From NCBI GenBank assembly GCA_963785585.1, contig CAWAVW010000004.1, positions 2,046,001 to 2,110,000 on the forward strand: a stretch of 64,000 nt of DNA. Direction: 5' to 3'. How positions within the stretch are numbered: the first letter of the stretch is position 1; every line of letters begins with the position of its first letter. Below are positions 17,764 through 26,634 of the stretch, one piece after another. A program made the position numbers and the translations under genes. The notes below the pieces were generated by a model, which saw nothing but the letters and a program-made list of their open reading frames with translations, made no database searches and had not been told where the DNA came from. This DNA is from Palsa-295 sp963785585 (lineage in GTDB: Bacteria; Acidobacteriota; Terriglobia; Acidiferrales; UBA7541).

Positions 17764-20229
17764 ATGGAACGCGATCCTGTTTGTGGAATGCTAGTCGAAC
17801 CGCTCCGCGCCGCCTCTCAGGTTGAACATCGTTCGAAGAACTATTTTTTCTGCTCGAAGGGATGCGGGGACAAATTCCGCCTCGATCCCGAAAAGTATTT
17901 GAACGCCGCAGTTCCTGCTCCGATGACGGCGACCTTCCCGCTCGTTAAATTGGGCGGCGAGGTTTCGTCGAACGCTCGCCCCGGCATCGCTACCGGCGCC
18001 ACTTCCAACAAATACATCTGCCCGATGGATCCGGAGATTCTCGCGGATCATGCCGGCGCTTGTCCCAAATGCGGCATGGCGCTCGAAGCAGCGCTGCCGA
18101 CTTCGCCGACGAAAATCGAATACGTCTGCCCGATGCATCCGGAAATCGTGCGCAGCGAACCCGGCGCCTGCCCGATTTGCGGGATGGCGCTGGAACCGCG
18201 AACCGCCACGGCGAACGAAGCCGATAATCCTGAACTCGCTGGTATGACGCGGCGATTTTGGGTCTGCGCGGTGCTAACGGTTCCGCTGGTTGCGTGGGGG
18301 ATGGCGGATATGTTGCCCGGGCATCCCGTTGCGAATTTCCTATCGCCCGGCCTTGGGCCATGGCTTCAGTTTGCGTTGGCGACTCCCGTGGTGTGGTGGG
18401 GCGCCTTGCCGTTTTTTCAGCGCGGCTGGGCTTCGCTGGTAAATCGTCATCTGAACATGTTTACGCTGATTGCGCTCGGCACCGGCACGGCGTACGCCTA
18501 CAGCGTCGCCGCCGTGCTGTTTCCGAAACTTTTCCCCGCGACCTTCCGCACGATGAACGGCGAAGTCCCCGTGTATTTCGAGGCCGCCGCGGCCATCACG
18601 ACACTCGTATTGCTGGGCCAGGTTCTGGAGCTGCGCGCGCGAAGCCAGACATCCACGGCGATTCGTTCGCTGTTACAGCTGTCACCGAAATCGGCGCGGC
18701 TGATTCGCACAGACGGAACGGAAATCGATGTGCCGCTGGATCAAGTGAACGCGGGAGACGTTTTACGGGTTCGTCCGGGCGAAAAAATTCCCGTCGATGG
18801 CACGGTGACGGACGGCGAAAGCTCGGTGGACGAATCGTTGATGTCGGGCGAGCCCATTCCCGTCGAGAAAATCGCGGGTAGCAAAGTGACCGGCGCGACG
18901 ATCAACGGCACGGGAACACTGGTGATGCGCGCCGAACGAGTCGGCAGCCAAACAACGCTCGCGCAAATCGTCCGAATGGTGAGTGAGGCACAGCGCAGCC
19001 GCGCACCGGTGCAAAAGCTCGCCGACCGCGTGGCTGGATACTTCGTGCCGGTAGTTGTGCTGATCGCGGTGATTGCCTTCGTGATTTGGGCGCTCGCCGG
19101 TCCGCAACCGCGCATGGCTCATGCGCTTCTGAATGCCGTCGCAGTTCTGATCATCGCCTGCCCGTGCGCTCTGGGCTTGGCCACTCCGATGGCGATTATG
19201 GTGGGCACAGGTCGCGGCGCGCTTGCGGGAATTCTGGTGAAGAACGCGGAAGCGCTCGAGCTGCTCGAGAAGGTCGATACCGTCGTCGTGGACAAGACCG
19301 GAACACTCACCGAAGGACGACCGAAGGTTATATCGATTGTGGTTACGAATGCCGCTTCCGAGGATCAAGTTCTGCGCGCGGCGGCAAGCCTTGAGAATGC
19401 GAGTGAGCACCCCCTGGCTGCCGCGATTCTTGCCGCCGCGAAAGAACGGAGGATCGAGCCATCACAAATTTTGAATTTCCATTCGATCACCGGCAAGGGC
19501 ATTTCGGGCGTCGTCGAAAATACCCCGGCTCTGCTCGGCAATCGAAAGCTGTTTGCCGAATCGCAGATTCCGATTGAGTCCCTCGAAGCGGCGGCCGCGA
19601 AGGCGGAAGCCGAGGGTCAGACGGCGATCTTCACCGCGCTCAACCATCGAGCGATCGGATTCATCGGCGTCGCCGACCCGGTGAAGAATTCGACGGCGAA
19701 CGCCATTGCGCAGTTGAAGAAAGACAAAATCCGAATTGTGATGCTCACCGGCGACAGCCGCGCCACCGCGCAGGCCATCGCAGGCAACCTGGGCATCGAT
19801 GAAGTGGAGGCGGAAGTTTTGCCGAATCAAAAGGCCGCGGTCATCCAGCGGTTACAGTCCGAGGGCCGCGTGGTTGCCATGGCTGGCGACGGAGTGAACG
19901 ATGCGCCGGCGCTGGCACAGGCGAACGTGGGAATCGCAATGGGCACCGGCACAGACGTAGCGATCGAGAGCGCCGGCATCACTTTATTGAAGGGCGATCT
20001 GGGCGGCATCGCACGCGCCCGAACGCTCAGTAAGGCGACGATGCGCAACATTCGGCAAAATCTGTTCTTTGCCTTTGTTTACAACGCGCTCGGAGTGCCG
20101 ATCGCTGCGGGAATTTTGTATCCGGTATTCGGATTGCTGCTGAGTCCGATTTTCGCGAGCGCGGCAATGACGTTCAGCTCGGTCTCGGTGATTACAAATG
20201 CGCTGCGCTTGCGGCATGTGAAGCTGTAG
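17764..20229 (+). CDS. copA: Copper-transporting P1B-type ATPase with YHS and heavy-metal-binding domains
   Basis: 821 residues from the ATG at 17764. A YHS domain begins at DPVCGM (residue 4), followed by two YHS-like metal-binding modules, YICPMDPEI near residue 84 and YVCPMHPEI near residue 120, each ending in a CPxCGMALE motif. There is no classical HMA CxxC domain. The pump core has CPC at 466-468, DKTGTLTEG with phosphorylated Asp510, SEHPL, and GDGVNDAP at 708. The C-terminal YNALGVPIAAG and MTFSSVSV segments are typical of Cu(+)-exporting CopA pumps. It should extrude Cu(+) across the inner membrane. It diverges from the efflux adaptor gene and is followed by a small HMA-like gene. 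Confidence 0.93.
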   Translation: MERDPVCGMLVEPLRAASQVEHRSKNYFFCSKGCGDKFRLDPEKYLNAAVPAPMTATFPLVKLGGEVSSNARPGIATGATSNKYICPMDPEILADHAGACPKCGMALEAALPTSPTKIEYVCPMHPEIVRSEPGACPICGMALEPRTATANEADNPELAGMTRRFWVCAVLTVPLVAWGMADMLPGHPVANFLSPGLGPWLQFALATPVVWWGALPFFQRGWASLVNRHLNMFTLIALGTGTAYAYSVAAVLFPKLFPATFRTMNGEVPVYFEAAAAITTLVLLGQVLELRARSQTSTAIRSLLQLSPKSARLIRTDGTEIDVPLDQVNAGDVLRVRPGEKIPVDGTVTDGESSVDESLMSGEPIPVEKIAGSKVTGATINGTGTLVMRAERVGSQTTLAQIVRMVSEAQRSRAPVQKLADRVAGYFVPVVVLIAVIAFVIWALAGPQPRMAHALLNAVAVLIIACPCALGLATPMAIMVGTGRGALAGILVKNAEALELLEKVDTVVVDKTGTLTEGRPKVISIVVTNAASEDQVLRAAASLENASEHPLAAAILAAAKERRIEPSQILNFHSITGKGISGVVENTPALLGNRKLFAESQIPIESLEAAAAKAEAEGQTAIFTALNHRAIGFIGVADPVKNSTANAIAQLKKDKIRIVMLTGDSRATAQAIAGNLGIDEVEAEVLPNQKAAVIQRLQSEGRVVAMAGDGVNDAPALAQANVGIAMGTGTDVAIESAGITLLKGDLGGIARARTLSKATMRNIRQNLFFAFVYNALGVPIAAGILYPVFGLLLSPIFASAAMTFSSVSVITNALRLRHVKL

Positions 20230-20256
20230 CCGCTAAACTCCGCCTCCAAGCTCTGC

Positions 20257-20262
20257 TATAAT
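20257..20262 (+). promoter_or_regulatory. TATAAT box ahead of the small HMA-like gene
   Basis: A perfect TATAAT lies 7 bp upstream of the ATG at 20269, so a transcript would begin at or next to that ATG. The message would be leaderless, or translated from the next in-frame ATG at 20278. No clear -35 box is visible. Confidence 0.4.
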
Positions 20263-20268
20263 TCGCGC

Positions 20269-20502
20269 ATGACGCAAATGACCGTCTCGTACGAATTACA
20301 GGAAAAGCTGAAACCCGAACAGTTCCGCGCGCTCGGCGCCTTTTCGAACACTTACGGAATTCACCGCTTTCGGGTGGACGAAAAGGCGAACCACCTGCAT
20401 ATCGACTACGATGCGTCGCGCCTTCGCGAATCCGTGGTCGAAAATGTGCTGCGCAGCGCCCGGATACCGGTGTTGCGCCGCCTAGAACCGGGAAACAATT
20501 AG
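20269..20502 (+). CDS. Small HMA-like protein lacking the CxxC motif
   Basis: 77 residues without cysteine. The pattern of a central helix (SVVENVLRSA) after strands (HRFRVDEKANHLHIDYDAS) resembles the beta-alpha-beta ferredoxin-like fold of heavy-metal-associated domains, but no metal-binding CxxC exists. It lies 39 bp after the copper ATPase on the same strand, so a partner or regulatory role in copper handling is possible; this is inferred from position only. Its last 21 bp overlap the 3' end of the convergent DUF4126 gene. The start could also be the ATG at 20278. Confidence 0.6.
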   Translation: MTQMTVSYELQEKLKPEQFRALGAFSNTYGIHRFRVDEKANHLHIDYDASRLRESVVENVLRSARIPVLRRLEPGNN

Positions 20503-20958
20503 CAGACCGCCGCCCACCGCAATAATGTCTTCGACGATCGCCACGGGAAGATCCTTGATCTTCAGTCCCCCGACGATCTGATGTCGCAGTTGGTACCCGC
20601 CGAACGTACCGGCCAGCGCTCCGATAATTCCGAGAACGGCACCTACCCCGAGCGAGGCTCGGCCGCAGATCCCTACTACGGCCCCCGCAAGCGCGCCCAT
20701 AATGCAACGCACCACAACCGATGGAATCGCGGTCCGAGGTCCGGTCTTTGGCAGTTTGTCATTAACCAGTTCGCCTAGCGCAGCGAGCGTGAAAATCGCC
20801 ACGGTCATGATCGAACCCATCCAAGCGAAGTGTGTGTTGGTCAAGTTGATCCACTGAAGGTAGGCCGCGATGCAGACGACGGCGGGAGCCGTCATGGCGC
20901 GCAGCCCGGCGACGACGCCGATCGCAAATGCCAGAGCCAGTGCAAGTGAGGGTGTCAT
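20482..20958 (-). CDS. DUF4126 family membrane protein
   Basis: 158 residues, nearly all hydrophobic, with four or five membrane segments and many small residues. The start PSLALALAFAIGVVAGLRAM plus TAPAVV matches the conserved N-terminus (GxRsmtppa) of DUF4126 proteins. The C-terminal GGYQLRH and LPVAIVEDIIAVGGGLLIV also fit. Function of the family is unknown; the protein is probably in the inner membrane. It converges with the small HMA-like gene, overlapping it by 21 bp. Confidence 0.75.
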   Translation of the reverse strand: MTPSLALALAFAIGVVAGLRAMTAPAVVCIAAYLQWINLTNTHFAWMGSIMTVAIFTLAALGELVNDKLPKTGPRTAIPSVVVRCIMGALAGAVVGICGRASLGVGAVLGIIGALAGTFGGYQLRHQIVGGLKIKDLPVAIVEDIIAVGGGLLIVSRF

Positions 20959-21084
20959 GGGCGGGAAGCTATCACAAATCCATGCCGAAACGATACAACG
21001 AGGAAATAGGGACGGAGATGGAACCGGAATCGAATGTGGGCGCTATCTTTTTTTGCGGAACCGCTGCAGAAAGATGGAAAGTAA

Positions 21085-21236
21085 GGAAGGGGCTCTTGCT
21101 TGGGATCAAGAGCCCCCAAAGGCCGCGTTCCGTTGGCCCGACCTAGGCGTGGCCGGACCATGGGGTCATCCATCCTAGCTTCCCTCTCAGAGGCAGGTGG
21201 GAACGACCCAAACCTTCCGCCAAACAGGCCCCTTCC
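21085..21236 (-). ncRNA. Candidate structured non-coding RNA (6S-like layout, unassigned)
   Basis: The 588-bp gap 20959-21546 has no convincing gene but holds nested complementarity. GGAAGGGGC (21085-21093) pairs with GCCCCTTCC about 135 nt away near 21228-21236. Inside it, CGTTCC near 21127 pairs with GGAACG near 21211, and a 9-bp stem GGTCCGGCC/GGTCGGGCC closes a 7-nt loop. On the minus strand that last stem has two G-U pairs; on the plus strand these become C-A mismatches, so the RNA is probably minus-strand. A competing 10-bp hairpin lies at 21089-21116. A rod of this size recalls 6S RNA, but I found no conserved 6S sequence. Confidence 0.35.
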
Positions 21237-21546
21237 TCCCCGTTTGGCAGCCGATGCGGATCGTTGGAACGCGACCCACGCCAGACGTAATGCAAGACAA
21301 TGACCCAAAGGTGGACTTCGTCCATAAAACGCTTTGGCCCTGTTTTCAACACTTTAGCTTTCGGCAAGCGTTCCCGCGTGTGCGTTCGAACACCGAAATA
21401 GAACTGGACGTCCCGATTCGGTTTCGGACGTTCGTCTCTCGCTGGAACGCCCAACTCCCCAAGCGCCATTTGCAACCCGTGTCCCGCTCGCGCCTTGTTA
21501 CGCGGCGTGCAGTCGCGCATAATACGTTTGGGGACGTACCCGCATC

Positions 21547-22470
21547 GTGAAAAATTCTTTGATCGCCGGACTGGCATTGCTGATCGTGCTTTCCGGCATT
21601 GCCATCGGACTCGCCGCCGGGCGCTCCGGAAAGCCCCATTCGCTCGCGAACCAACCGAAAATCGCGAGCGCACATGCGACGACGGGCGACGAATCTCGAA
21701 TCATCCGATTCGCCAGCAATCCTCAGGACCTGCCGCCGTTTCTCGTCAACGATATCGACGGCCAGCCCGTTTCCACCGCCGAGTGGAAAGGCAAAGTCGT
21801 GCTGGTAAATTTCTGGGCCACGTGGTGTCCGCCCTGCCGCGCCGAAATTCCCATGCTCGTGCAGCTGAAAAATATTTATAAAGACCGGCTGATGATTGTG
21901 GGCGTTTCGATGGACGATGACGACCCAGCCGAGGTCCGCAAATTCGCAAAAGAAATGCGGATGAACTATCCGGTGGTGATGGCCAGCCGCGAAATCATTT
22001 CCGAATACGGCGGCGTTCCCGCGCTTCCCACAACGTTCGTCGTGAGCCAGGACGGCAAGGTGATGCAAAAGCACATCGGTTTGTATCCGAGCAATGTGTA
22101 CGAAAGCGAAGTTCGCGCGCTCCTGGGGCTGCCTGTGGACGCGACGATCGAAACGTTTGAAGACACCGGGCAGATCTTTCTGAAGAATGCGTCGCGAGCC
22201 ACCGAGCTTCCGGACGTGGATTTCACCGGCCTTTCGCCGGATCAGAAAACCGCCGCACTACGGCGGATGAATACGGAATCGTGCAGTTGCGGCTGCGGCC
22301 TCACGCTGGCTCAATGCCGGATCAATGACACGGCCTGTTCGATCAGCAAGGGCCTGGCAGCAAAAGTGGTGAAAGAAGTTGCCGCAAAACGATCGGCGCC
22401 CGCTCTCCACGACGCCGCGCCTCCAGCAGCCCCAACCGCCGTCGATGGTTCCTCTCCCACGCAAAACTAG
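21547..22470 (+). CDS. TlpA-family thioredoxin with C-terminal Cys-rich motif
   Basis: 307 residues starting at GTG 21547. A hydrophobic N-terminus (LIAGLALLIVLSGIAIGLAA) anchors or exports it. The thioredoxin-like domain (about 60-200) has FWATWCPPC and GVPALPTTFVV with the cis-Pro. After a linker there is a compact motif SCSCGCGLTLAQCRINDTAC with five cysteines, then a short Ala/Pro-rich tail. The Cys motif could bind metal or act as a second redox site fused to the TlpA domain. It is preceded by the structured intergenic region and followed on the same strand by a diiron-like protein gene. Confidence 0.87.
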   Translation: MKNSLIAGLALLIVLSGIAIGLAAGRSGKPHSLANQPKIASAHATTGDESRIIRFASNPQDLPPFLVNDIDGQPVSTAEWKGKVVLVNFWATWCPPCRAEIPMLVQLKNIYKDRLMIVGVSMDDDDPAEVRKFAKEMRMNYPVVMASREIISEYGGVPALPTTFVVSQDGKVMQKHIGLYPSNVYESEVRALLGLPVDATIETFEDTGQIFLKNASRATELPDVDFTGLSPDQKTAALRRMNTESCSCGCGLTLAQCRINDTACSISKGLAAKVVKEVAAKRSAPALHDAAPPAAPTAVDGSSPTQN

Positions 22471-22633
22471 ACGTCCGTTCGTCCGACTACATCGCTGAAG
22501 AAATCCCGTGCTTCCGTTGCGAGCGCCGTAAAAGGCGTTGCCATATTCGCGGCGCGCTTCCAAGTACGCTCAATCCGATTTGAAACTCACGGCGTACTCT
22601 GAATGGACGATATGGATGGGGAAGGGGGAGCCC

Positions 22634-23485
22634 ATGGATACGAAGATGGTCGGGGCGTTCGATCTGGAGCGTTACCTCCGGAATTCGAAGAAGGTGGATA
22701 TCAGCGATATCGATCTGTCGCAGGCCTCGAACTATCCTTTGACGGACGACGAAATCCACTGCCTGACGTACATGATGGATATCGAGTCGCACACCGTCGT
22801 GTATCTGCGCAGCATTCTTTCCACCTGCGCGATTGAAGATCCGGACACAACCGCATTCCTGAGCTGCTGGGCGTACGAGGAATTTTTCCATGGCCGCACC
22901 ATCGGTCAATTTCTCGCCGCGGTCGGCGTCGAGTTCGGTTCGAATCGACTGGCCGAAGTGCAGAAAGGGACGTCGTTCACCGAATGGTTAAAAGATATGG
23001 GCGCGTCGATGGTCTGCCAGTTTTCGCGGCATTTTCACGGCGCGTATCTGACGTACGGTGCGATCTCCGAGCTTTCCACACTCGAGGGATACGGAGTGCT
23101 GGCGCGCCGGACGCGCAATCCAATTCTTGCGGAAATTCTCAATCGACTGGCGAAAGACGAACGGCGCCATTTTTCGTTCTACTACAACAAAGCGAAAATC
23201 GAGCTCCGCCAGCGAAATGCGCAGCGTTTGACATCGTTCATCATTCAACATTTTTGGCTGCCGGTGGGCGGGGGCGTGAAACCGGACGCCGAAGTGAATT
23301 GGATCCTCGACTATATTTTGCGCGGGCCCGAAGGCGAGGCAGTGGCCCGGCGAATCGATGAAACAATCGCCAAGCTTCCGGGCCTTGCCTGGTTCCACCG
23401 TCTTTCCGAATGCCGCGAAGAGAGTATCCGCAAACTGTCATCGCGCTCGAAACAATCCGAGCAGATGACGCTCGCGGCTGACTAA
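22634..23485 (+). CDS. Ferritin-like diiron protein (acyl-ACP desaturase-like)
   Basis: 283 residues, mostly helical, cytoplasmic. Carboxylate-bridged diiron motifs are visible: Glu in MDIESH, EEFFHG (ExxH), SELSTLEGY, and DERRHFSFYY (ExxH). This pattern fits the ferritin-like superfamily near acyl-ACP desaturases and related oxidases. The ATG at 22634 follows AAGGGGGAG at ideal spacing; the open frame upstream is not family-like. No electron-transfer or fatty-acid gene is adjacent. The substrate is unknown, and the desaturase name is a fold-level inference. Confidence 0.72.
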   Translation: MDTKMVGAFDLERYLRNSKKVDISDIDLSQASNYPLTDDEIHCLTYMMDIESHTVVYLRSILSTCAIEDPDTTAFLSCWAYEEFFHGRTIGQFLAAVGVEFGSNRLAEVQKGTSFTEWLKDMGASMVCQFSRHFHGAYLTYGAISELSTLEGYGVLARRTRNPILAEILNRLAKDERRHFSFYYNKAKIELRQRNAQRLTSFIIQHFWLPVGGGVKPDAEVNWILDYILRGPEGEAVARRIDETIAKLPGLAWFHRLSECREESIRKLSSRSKQSEQMTLAAD

Positions 23486-23503
23486 GGCATTCCCTTCGGC
23501 GCT

Positions 23504-24808
23504 CTAGTTCGGCGGAGCCGTTCCGTTCCCCGCGTTAGATTCCGGCTTGCTCTCTTCCCCGCTCGATGCTGATTCGTGCAAGGGCACGTTTGCGTTCAGA
23601 ACGACAAGATCGACGCGGCGATTGATCGCGCGACCCTCGCCGGTCTGGTTCGACGCAACGGGATAGTATTGGCCGTATCCGGAGGCTGAAAGGCGCATCG
23701 GGTCGATTTCGTATTTTGTGATGAACAGTTTGATAATTTCAGTGGCGCGAGCCGTCGAGAGTTCCCAATTCGAGTCGAATTTGCGGCTGTGAATCGGCAC
23801 ATTGTCGGTGTGGCCTTCGATTCGAATCCGCATGCGCGCCGGCCCGACGACGTTCACGAATTCCTGCAACGTGGGCAAAGCTTGCGGGCGTAAATGCACC
23901 GAGCCACTGTCGAATAATCCCGCCTCGCGCAAACTGACGATGATTCCCTCTTTTGTAGGCGTGACGGCGACGTTTCCGTTTTGAATTTGGTCAGCGAGCG
24001 CCGTTTGCAGCCTTTTCTGGACGTCCGCCAGGTCGGGACGGTCCGCGCGGGGCGTTGCTTGGGAGTTTTGGAGCGAGGGAATGACGCCCGACGGCGGGAC
24101 GATGTTCGACGAAATGGGCACTGAAGATTTCGAGGAGTCAAACGCACCCATTTGCTGGAAAGCGCTCTGGATGGCTTTGGCGAGTTGACCGACGCGGCGC
24201 TTGTCCACTTGCGAAGTGGAATAATTGATATACACATCCACGACGTTGGTCATGGTGTCGAACGACAGATTCCACACATGCTCGATAATCTGCGCGCGCG
24301 TCACATTCTGTTCGGCGTGTCGCATCAAATATTCCAGCAGAGCGAATTCCTTCGGAGTCAAATCAATGCCCCGGCCGCCGCGCTTCACCGTGTGCTCCAC
24401 GCGGTTCAGTTCGAGGTCGTCCACGCGCAGATAACCCTCGGGCGAGCGCCCGCCCCGCCGCAGCAGCGCTCGCACCCGCGCCGAAAGCTCAGAAAACGCA
24501 AAGGGCTTCATCACCAGATCGTCCGCGCCCATGTCCAGCGCCTGCACGCGGTCCTCCGGGCGATTGCGATTGCTTAACACGAGAATGGGTAACTGGTGGC
24601 GGGAAGCGCGGATGTGCTGCAGAACTTCGAGTCCGTCCGGGTGCGTGATATTCAAATCGAGAATCGTCAGGTCGAATTCCTCGACCCGCGCCAGGGATTC
24701 GGCTTCGCTTCCCTGTTGCGTGATCTGAACGGCGTAATGCTCGACGTCGAAACTGCGTTGCAGAAATGCGGCCAGAGCCGGATCACTCTCTGCCAGTAAG
24801 AGGCGCAT
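23504..24808 (-). CDS. Response regulator (OmpR/PhoB type) fused to an OmpA/MotB-like domain
   Basis: 434 residues. Residues 1-118 are a receiver domain with phospho-acceptor Asp51 (TILDL) and Lys101 (MKPF). Residues 125-196 are an OmpR-type DNA-binding domain (LTPKEFALLEYLM, NVTRAQIIEHVW, NVVDVYINY) that stops inside the recognition helix; the usual C-terminal wing is missing. From residue 197 the sequence becomes MotB/OmpA-like: SQVDKRRVGQLAKAIQSAFQ, then an OmpA domain with EGHTDNVPI, NWELSTARATEI and GRAINRRVDLVV. There is no membrane helix or signal peptide between the parts. AGGAG precedes the ATG. This may be a gene fusion that joined two neighbours; see findings. Confidence 0.85.
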   Translation of the reverse strand: MRLLLAESDPALAAFLQRSFDVEHYAVQITQQGSEAESLARVEEFDLTILDLNITHPDGLEVLQHIRASRHQLPILVLSNRNRPEDRVQALDMGADDLVMKPFAFSELSARVRALLRRGGRSPEGYLRVDDLELNRVEHTVKRGGRGIDLTPKEFALLEYLMRHAEQNVTRAQIIEHVWNLSFDTMTNVVDVYINYSTSQVDKRRVGQLAKAIQSAFQQMGAFDSSKSSVPISSNIVPPSGVIPSLQNSQATPRADRPDLADVQKRLQTALADQIQNGNVAVTPTKEGIIVSLREAGLFDSGSVHLRPQALPTLQEFVNVVGPARMRIRIEGHTDNVPIHSRKFDSNWELSTARATEIIKLFITKYEIDPMRLSASGYGQYYPVASNQTGEGRAINRRVDLVVLNANVPLHESASSGEESKPESNAGNGTAPPN

Positions 24809-25021
24809 GGGACTGCTCCTGAGGAAGGGGGGAACCTCAAGACATGTTGAAGGGGGATGAGAATCTAATGAAAGTTGACGGAAGTGTCAAAGGAAATCTG
24901 AATTAAGAGCGAAGATTTTTTGAGAAGAATAATTTTGTAGCGATTCGGAACGCGCCCTTCATTTTGGCGCACCGATTTTCCCGAACTTGCACCACATCAT
25001 CCCGCGTGGCGTACCGGAATG

Positions 25022-26437
25022 CTACGGATGCGTCATCTTCTCCGGCTTCACCCAATCGTCAAACTGCTCCGCCGTCAAGTGGCCCAGCTTCAGTGCTGCT
25101 TCCCGCAGACTGGTTCCTTCGTGGTGCGCTTTGTGCGCGATCTCGGCGGATTTGTCGTAGCCGATCTTCGGGCTCAGCGCCGTCACCAGCATCAGCGAGT
25201 TGTCCACGTTCGCTTGAATGCGTTCCCGATCGAGTGCCATCCCTTCCACACAGTGCTCGCGGAACGAGCGGCAGCCGTCCGCCAGCAATCGCACCGAGTT
25301 CAGGAAATTGTGAATCATCACCGGCTTAAAAACATTTAACTGAAAATTTCCCTGCGAGCCGGCAAATCCGATCGCCGCGTCGTTGCCCAGGACCTGCACG
25401 GCGACCATGGTGATGGCTTCGGACTGCGTGGGGTTCACTTTCCCCGGCATGATCGACGATCCGGGCTCGTTCTCCGGCAGCACCAGCTCGCCAAATCCCG
25501 CGCGCGGGCCGGAGGCGAGCCAACGCACGTCGTTCGCTATTTTCATCAGCGACGCTGCCAGCGTTTTCAGCGCTCCGCTGGCGAAAACAATTTCATCGTG
25601 CGCCGAGAGCGCCGCAAATTTATTCGGGTGAGATCGAAACGGCAGGCTCGTCAGCTCGGCAATTTTCTTCGCGGCGCGCTCCGCAAATTCCGGGTGCGCG
25701 TTTAGGCCCGTGCCCACGGCGGTGCCGCCAATCGCCAAATCATACAGACCCGGCAGCGCCAATTTCAGCCGGGCGATGTCGCGGTCGAGCAAACTCACCC
25801 AACCGGAAATCTCCTGCCCCATGGTCAGCGGAGTAGCGTCCATCAGATGCGTGCGGCCGATTTTCACGACGCTCGCAAATTCGCGTTCCTTCACCGCCAG
25901 TGCGTCGCGCAGCGCGACGACCGACGGGATCAGCGCCTGCTCCATCCTGCTCGCCGCGGCAATATGCATCGCCGTGGGAAACGTATCGTTCGAAGACTGC
26001 GACATATTCACGTCGTCGTTCGGATGGACCGGCTTTTTGCTGCCGAGCACTCCGCCGGCCAGCTCAATCGCGCGATTCGATATCACCTCGTTCGCATTCA
26101 TATTGGTCTGCGTGCCGCTGCCGGTTTGCCAGATGCGCAGCGGAAAGTGGCTGTCGAGCTTTCCGGCGATCACTTCATCCGCGGCCTCGGTGATCCATTT
26201 CGCCCTTTCGGGCGGCAGCTTTCCCAGGTCCAGGTTCACGAGCGCGGCGGCCTTTTTGAGTATTCCGAAAGCGCGGATCAGCTCGGGAGGCATCGTGTCT
26301 CGGCCAATGTCGAAATGGATGAGCGATCGCGCGGTCTGGGCGCCGTAATAGCGGTCATGGGGAACTAAAATTTTCCCCATGCTGTCGGACTCGATTCGGT
26401 GCTGCGCGTCCGCGACGACCGGCGCTTTCGTGTCCAC
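25022..26437 (-). CDS. fumC: Fumarate hydratase class II
   Basis: 471 residues from the GTG at 26437, which follows GGGAGGG by 4 nt. FumC interconverts fumarate and malate in the TCA cycle. Family motifs are SDSMGKILVP, YYGAQTARS, TGSGTQTNMNANEVI, SSNDTFPTAMH, GRTHLMDATPLT and the lyase signature GSSIMPGKVNPTQ. Aspartase has the same signature, but the N-terminal SMG..VP and overall length fit FumC better. The open frame runs 31 codons further upstream without family similarity. The spacer to the divergent pentapeptide-repeat gene holds a long palindrome. Confidence 0.92.
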   Translation of the reverse strand: MDTKAPVVADAQHRIESDSMGKILVPHDRYYGAQTARSLIHFDIGRDTMPPELIRAFGILKKAAALVNLDLGKLPPERAKWITEAADEVIAGKLDSHFPLRIWQTGSGTQTNMNANEVISNRAIELAGGVLGSKKPVHPNDDVNMSQSSNDTFPTAMHIAAASRMEQALIPSVVALRDALAVKEREFASVVKIGRTHLMDATPLTMGQEISGWVSLLDRDIARLKLALPGLYDLAIGGTAVGTGLNAHPEFAERAAKKIAELTSLPFRSHPNKFAALSAHDEIVFASGALKTLAASLMKIANDVRWLASGPRAGFGELVLPENEPGSSIMPGKVNPTQSEAITMVAVQVLGNDAAIGFAGSQGNFQLNVFKPVMIHNFLNSVRLLADGCRSFREHCVEGMALDRERIQANVDNSLMLVTALSPKIGYDKSAEIAHKAHHEGTSLREAALKLGHLTAEQFDDWVKPEKMTHP

Positions 26438-26612
26438 ACGTCCCTCCCGGGATATCTCTCTTGGCGCCGCGCCCGTTCCGCGCAGCAGCCGGATTCCAAT
26501 CCTTATTAAGGATACTGCGGAATTCCGCAACGCGCAGCCCCGGTTTCCTCTCGGCCCATGGTCAACGGTTCGCTGTTCATCATCCGACCTGCACTCGCTC
26601 GGCGCGAAATTA

Positions 26613-26634
26613 CCGTCGTACAGCTGTACGACGG
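26613..26634. promoter_or_regulatory. 22-bp perfect palindrome, candidate operator, plus extra half-site
   Basis: CCGTCGTACAG (26613-26623) is followed directly by its exact reverse complement CTGTACGACGG (26624-26634). A further CGTACAG half-site lies at 26644-26650. The site is in the divergent spacer between fumC (start 26437) and the pentapeptide-repeat gene (start 26710 proposed). Perfect symmetry without a loop fits a dimeric regulator site better than an RNA hairpin. Confidence 0.5.

Noticed and set aside
21143..21673. Open frames of up to 240 codons in or overlapping the 21-kb spacer
   Set aside because: They overlap the TlpA gene or the structured region, lack ribosome-binding sites and show no domain.
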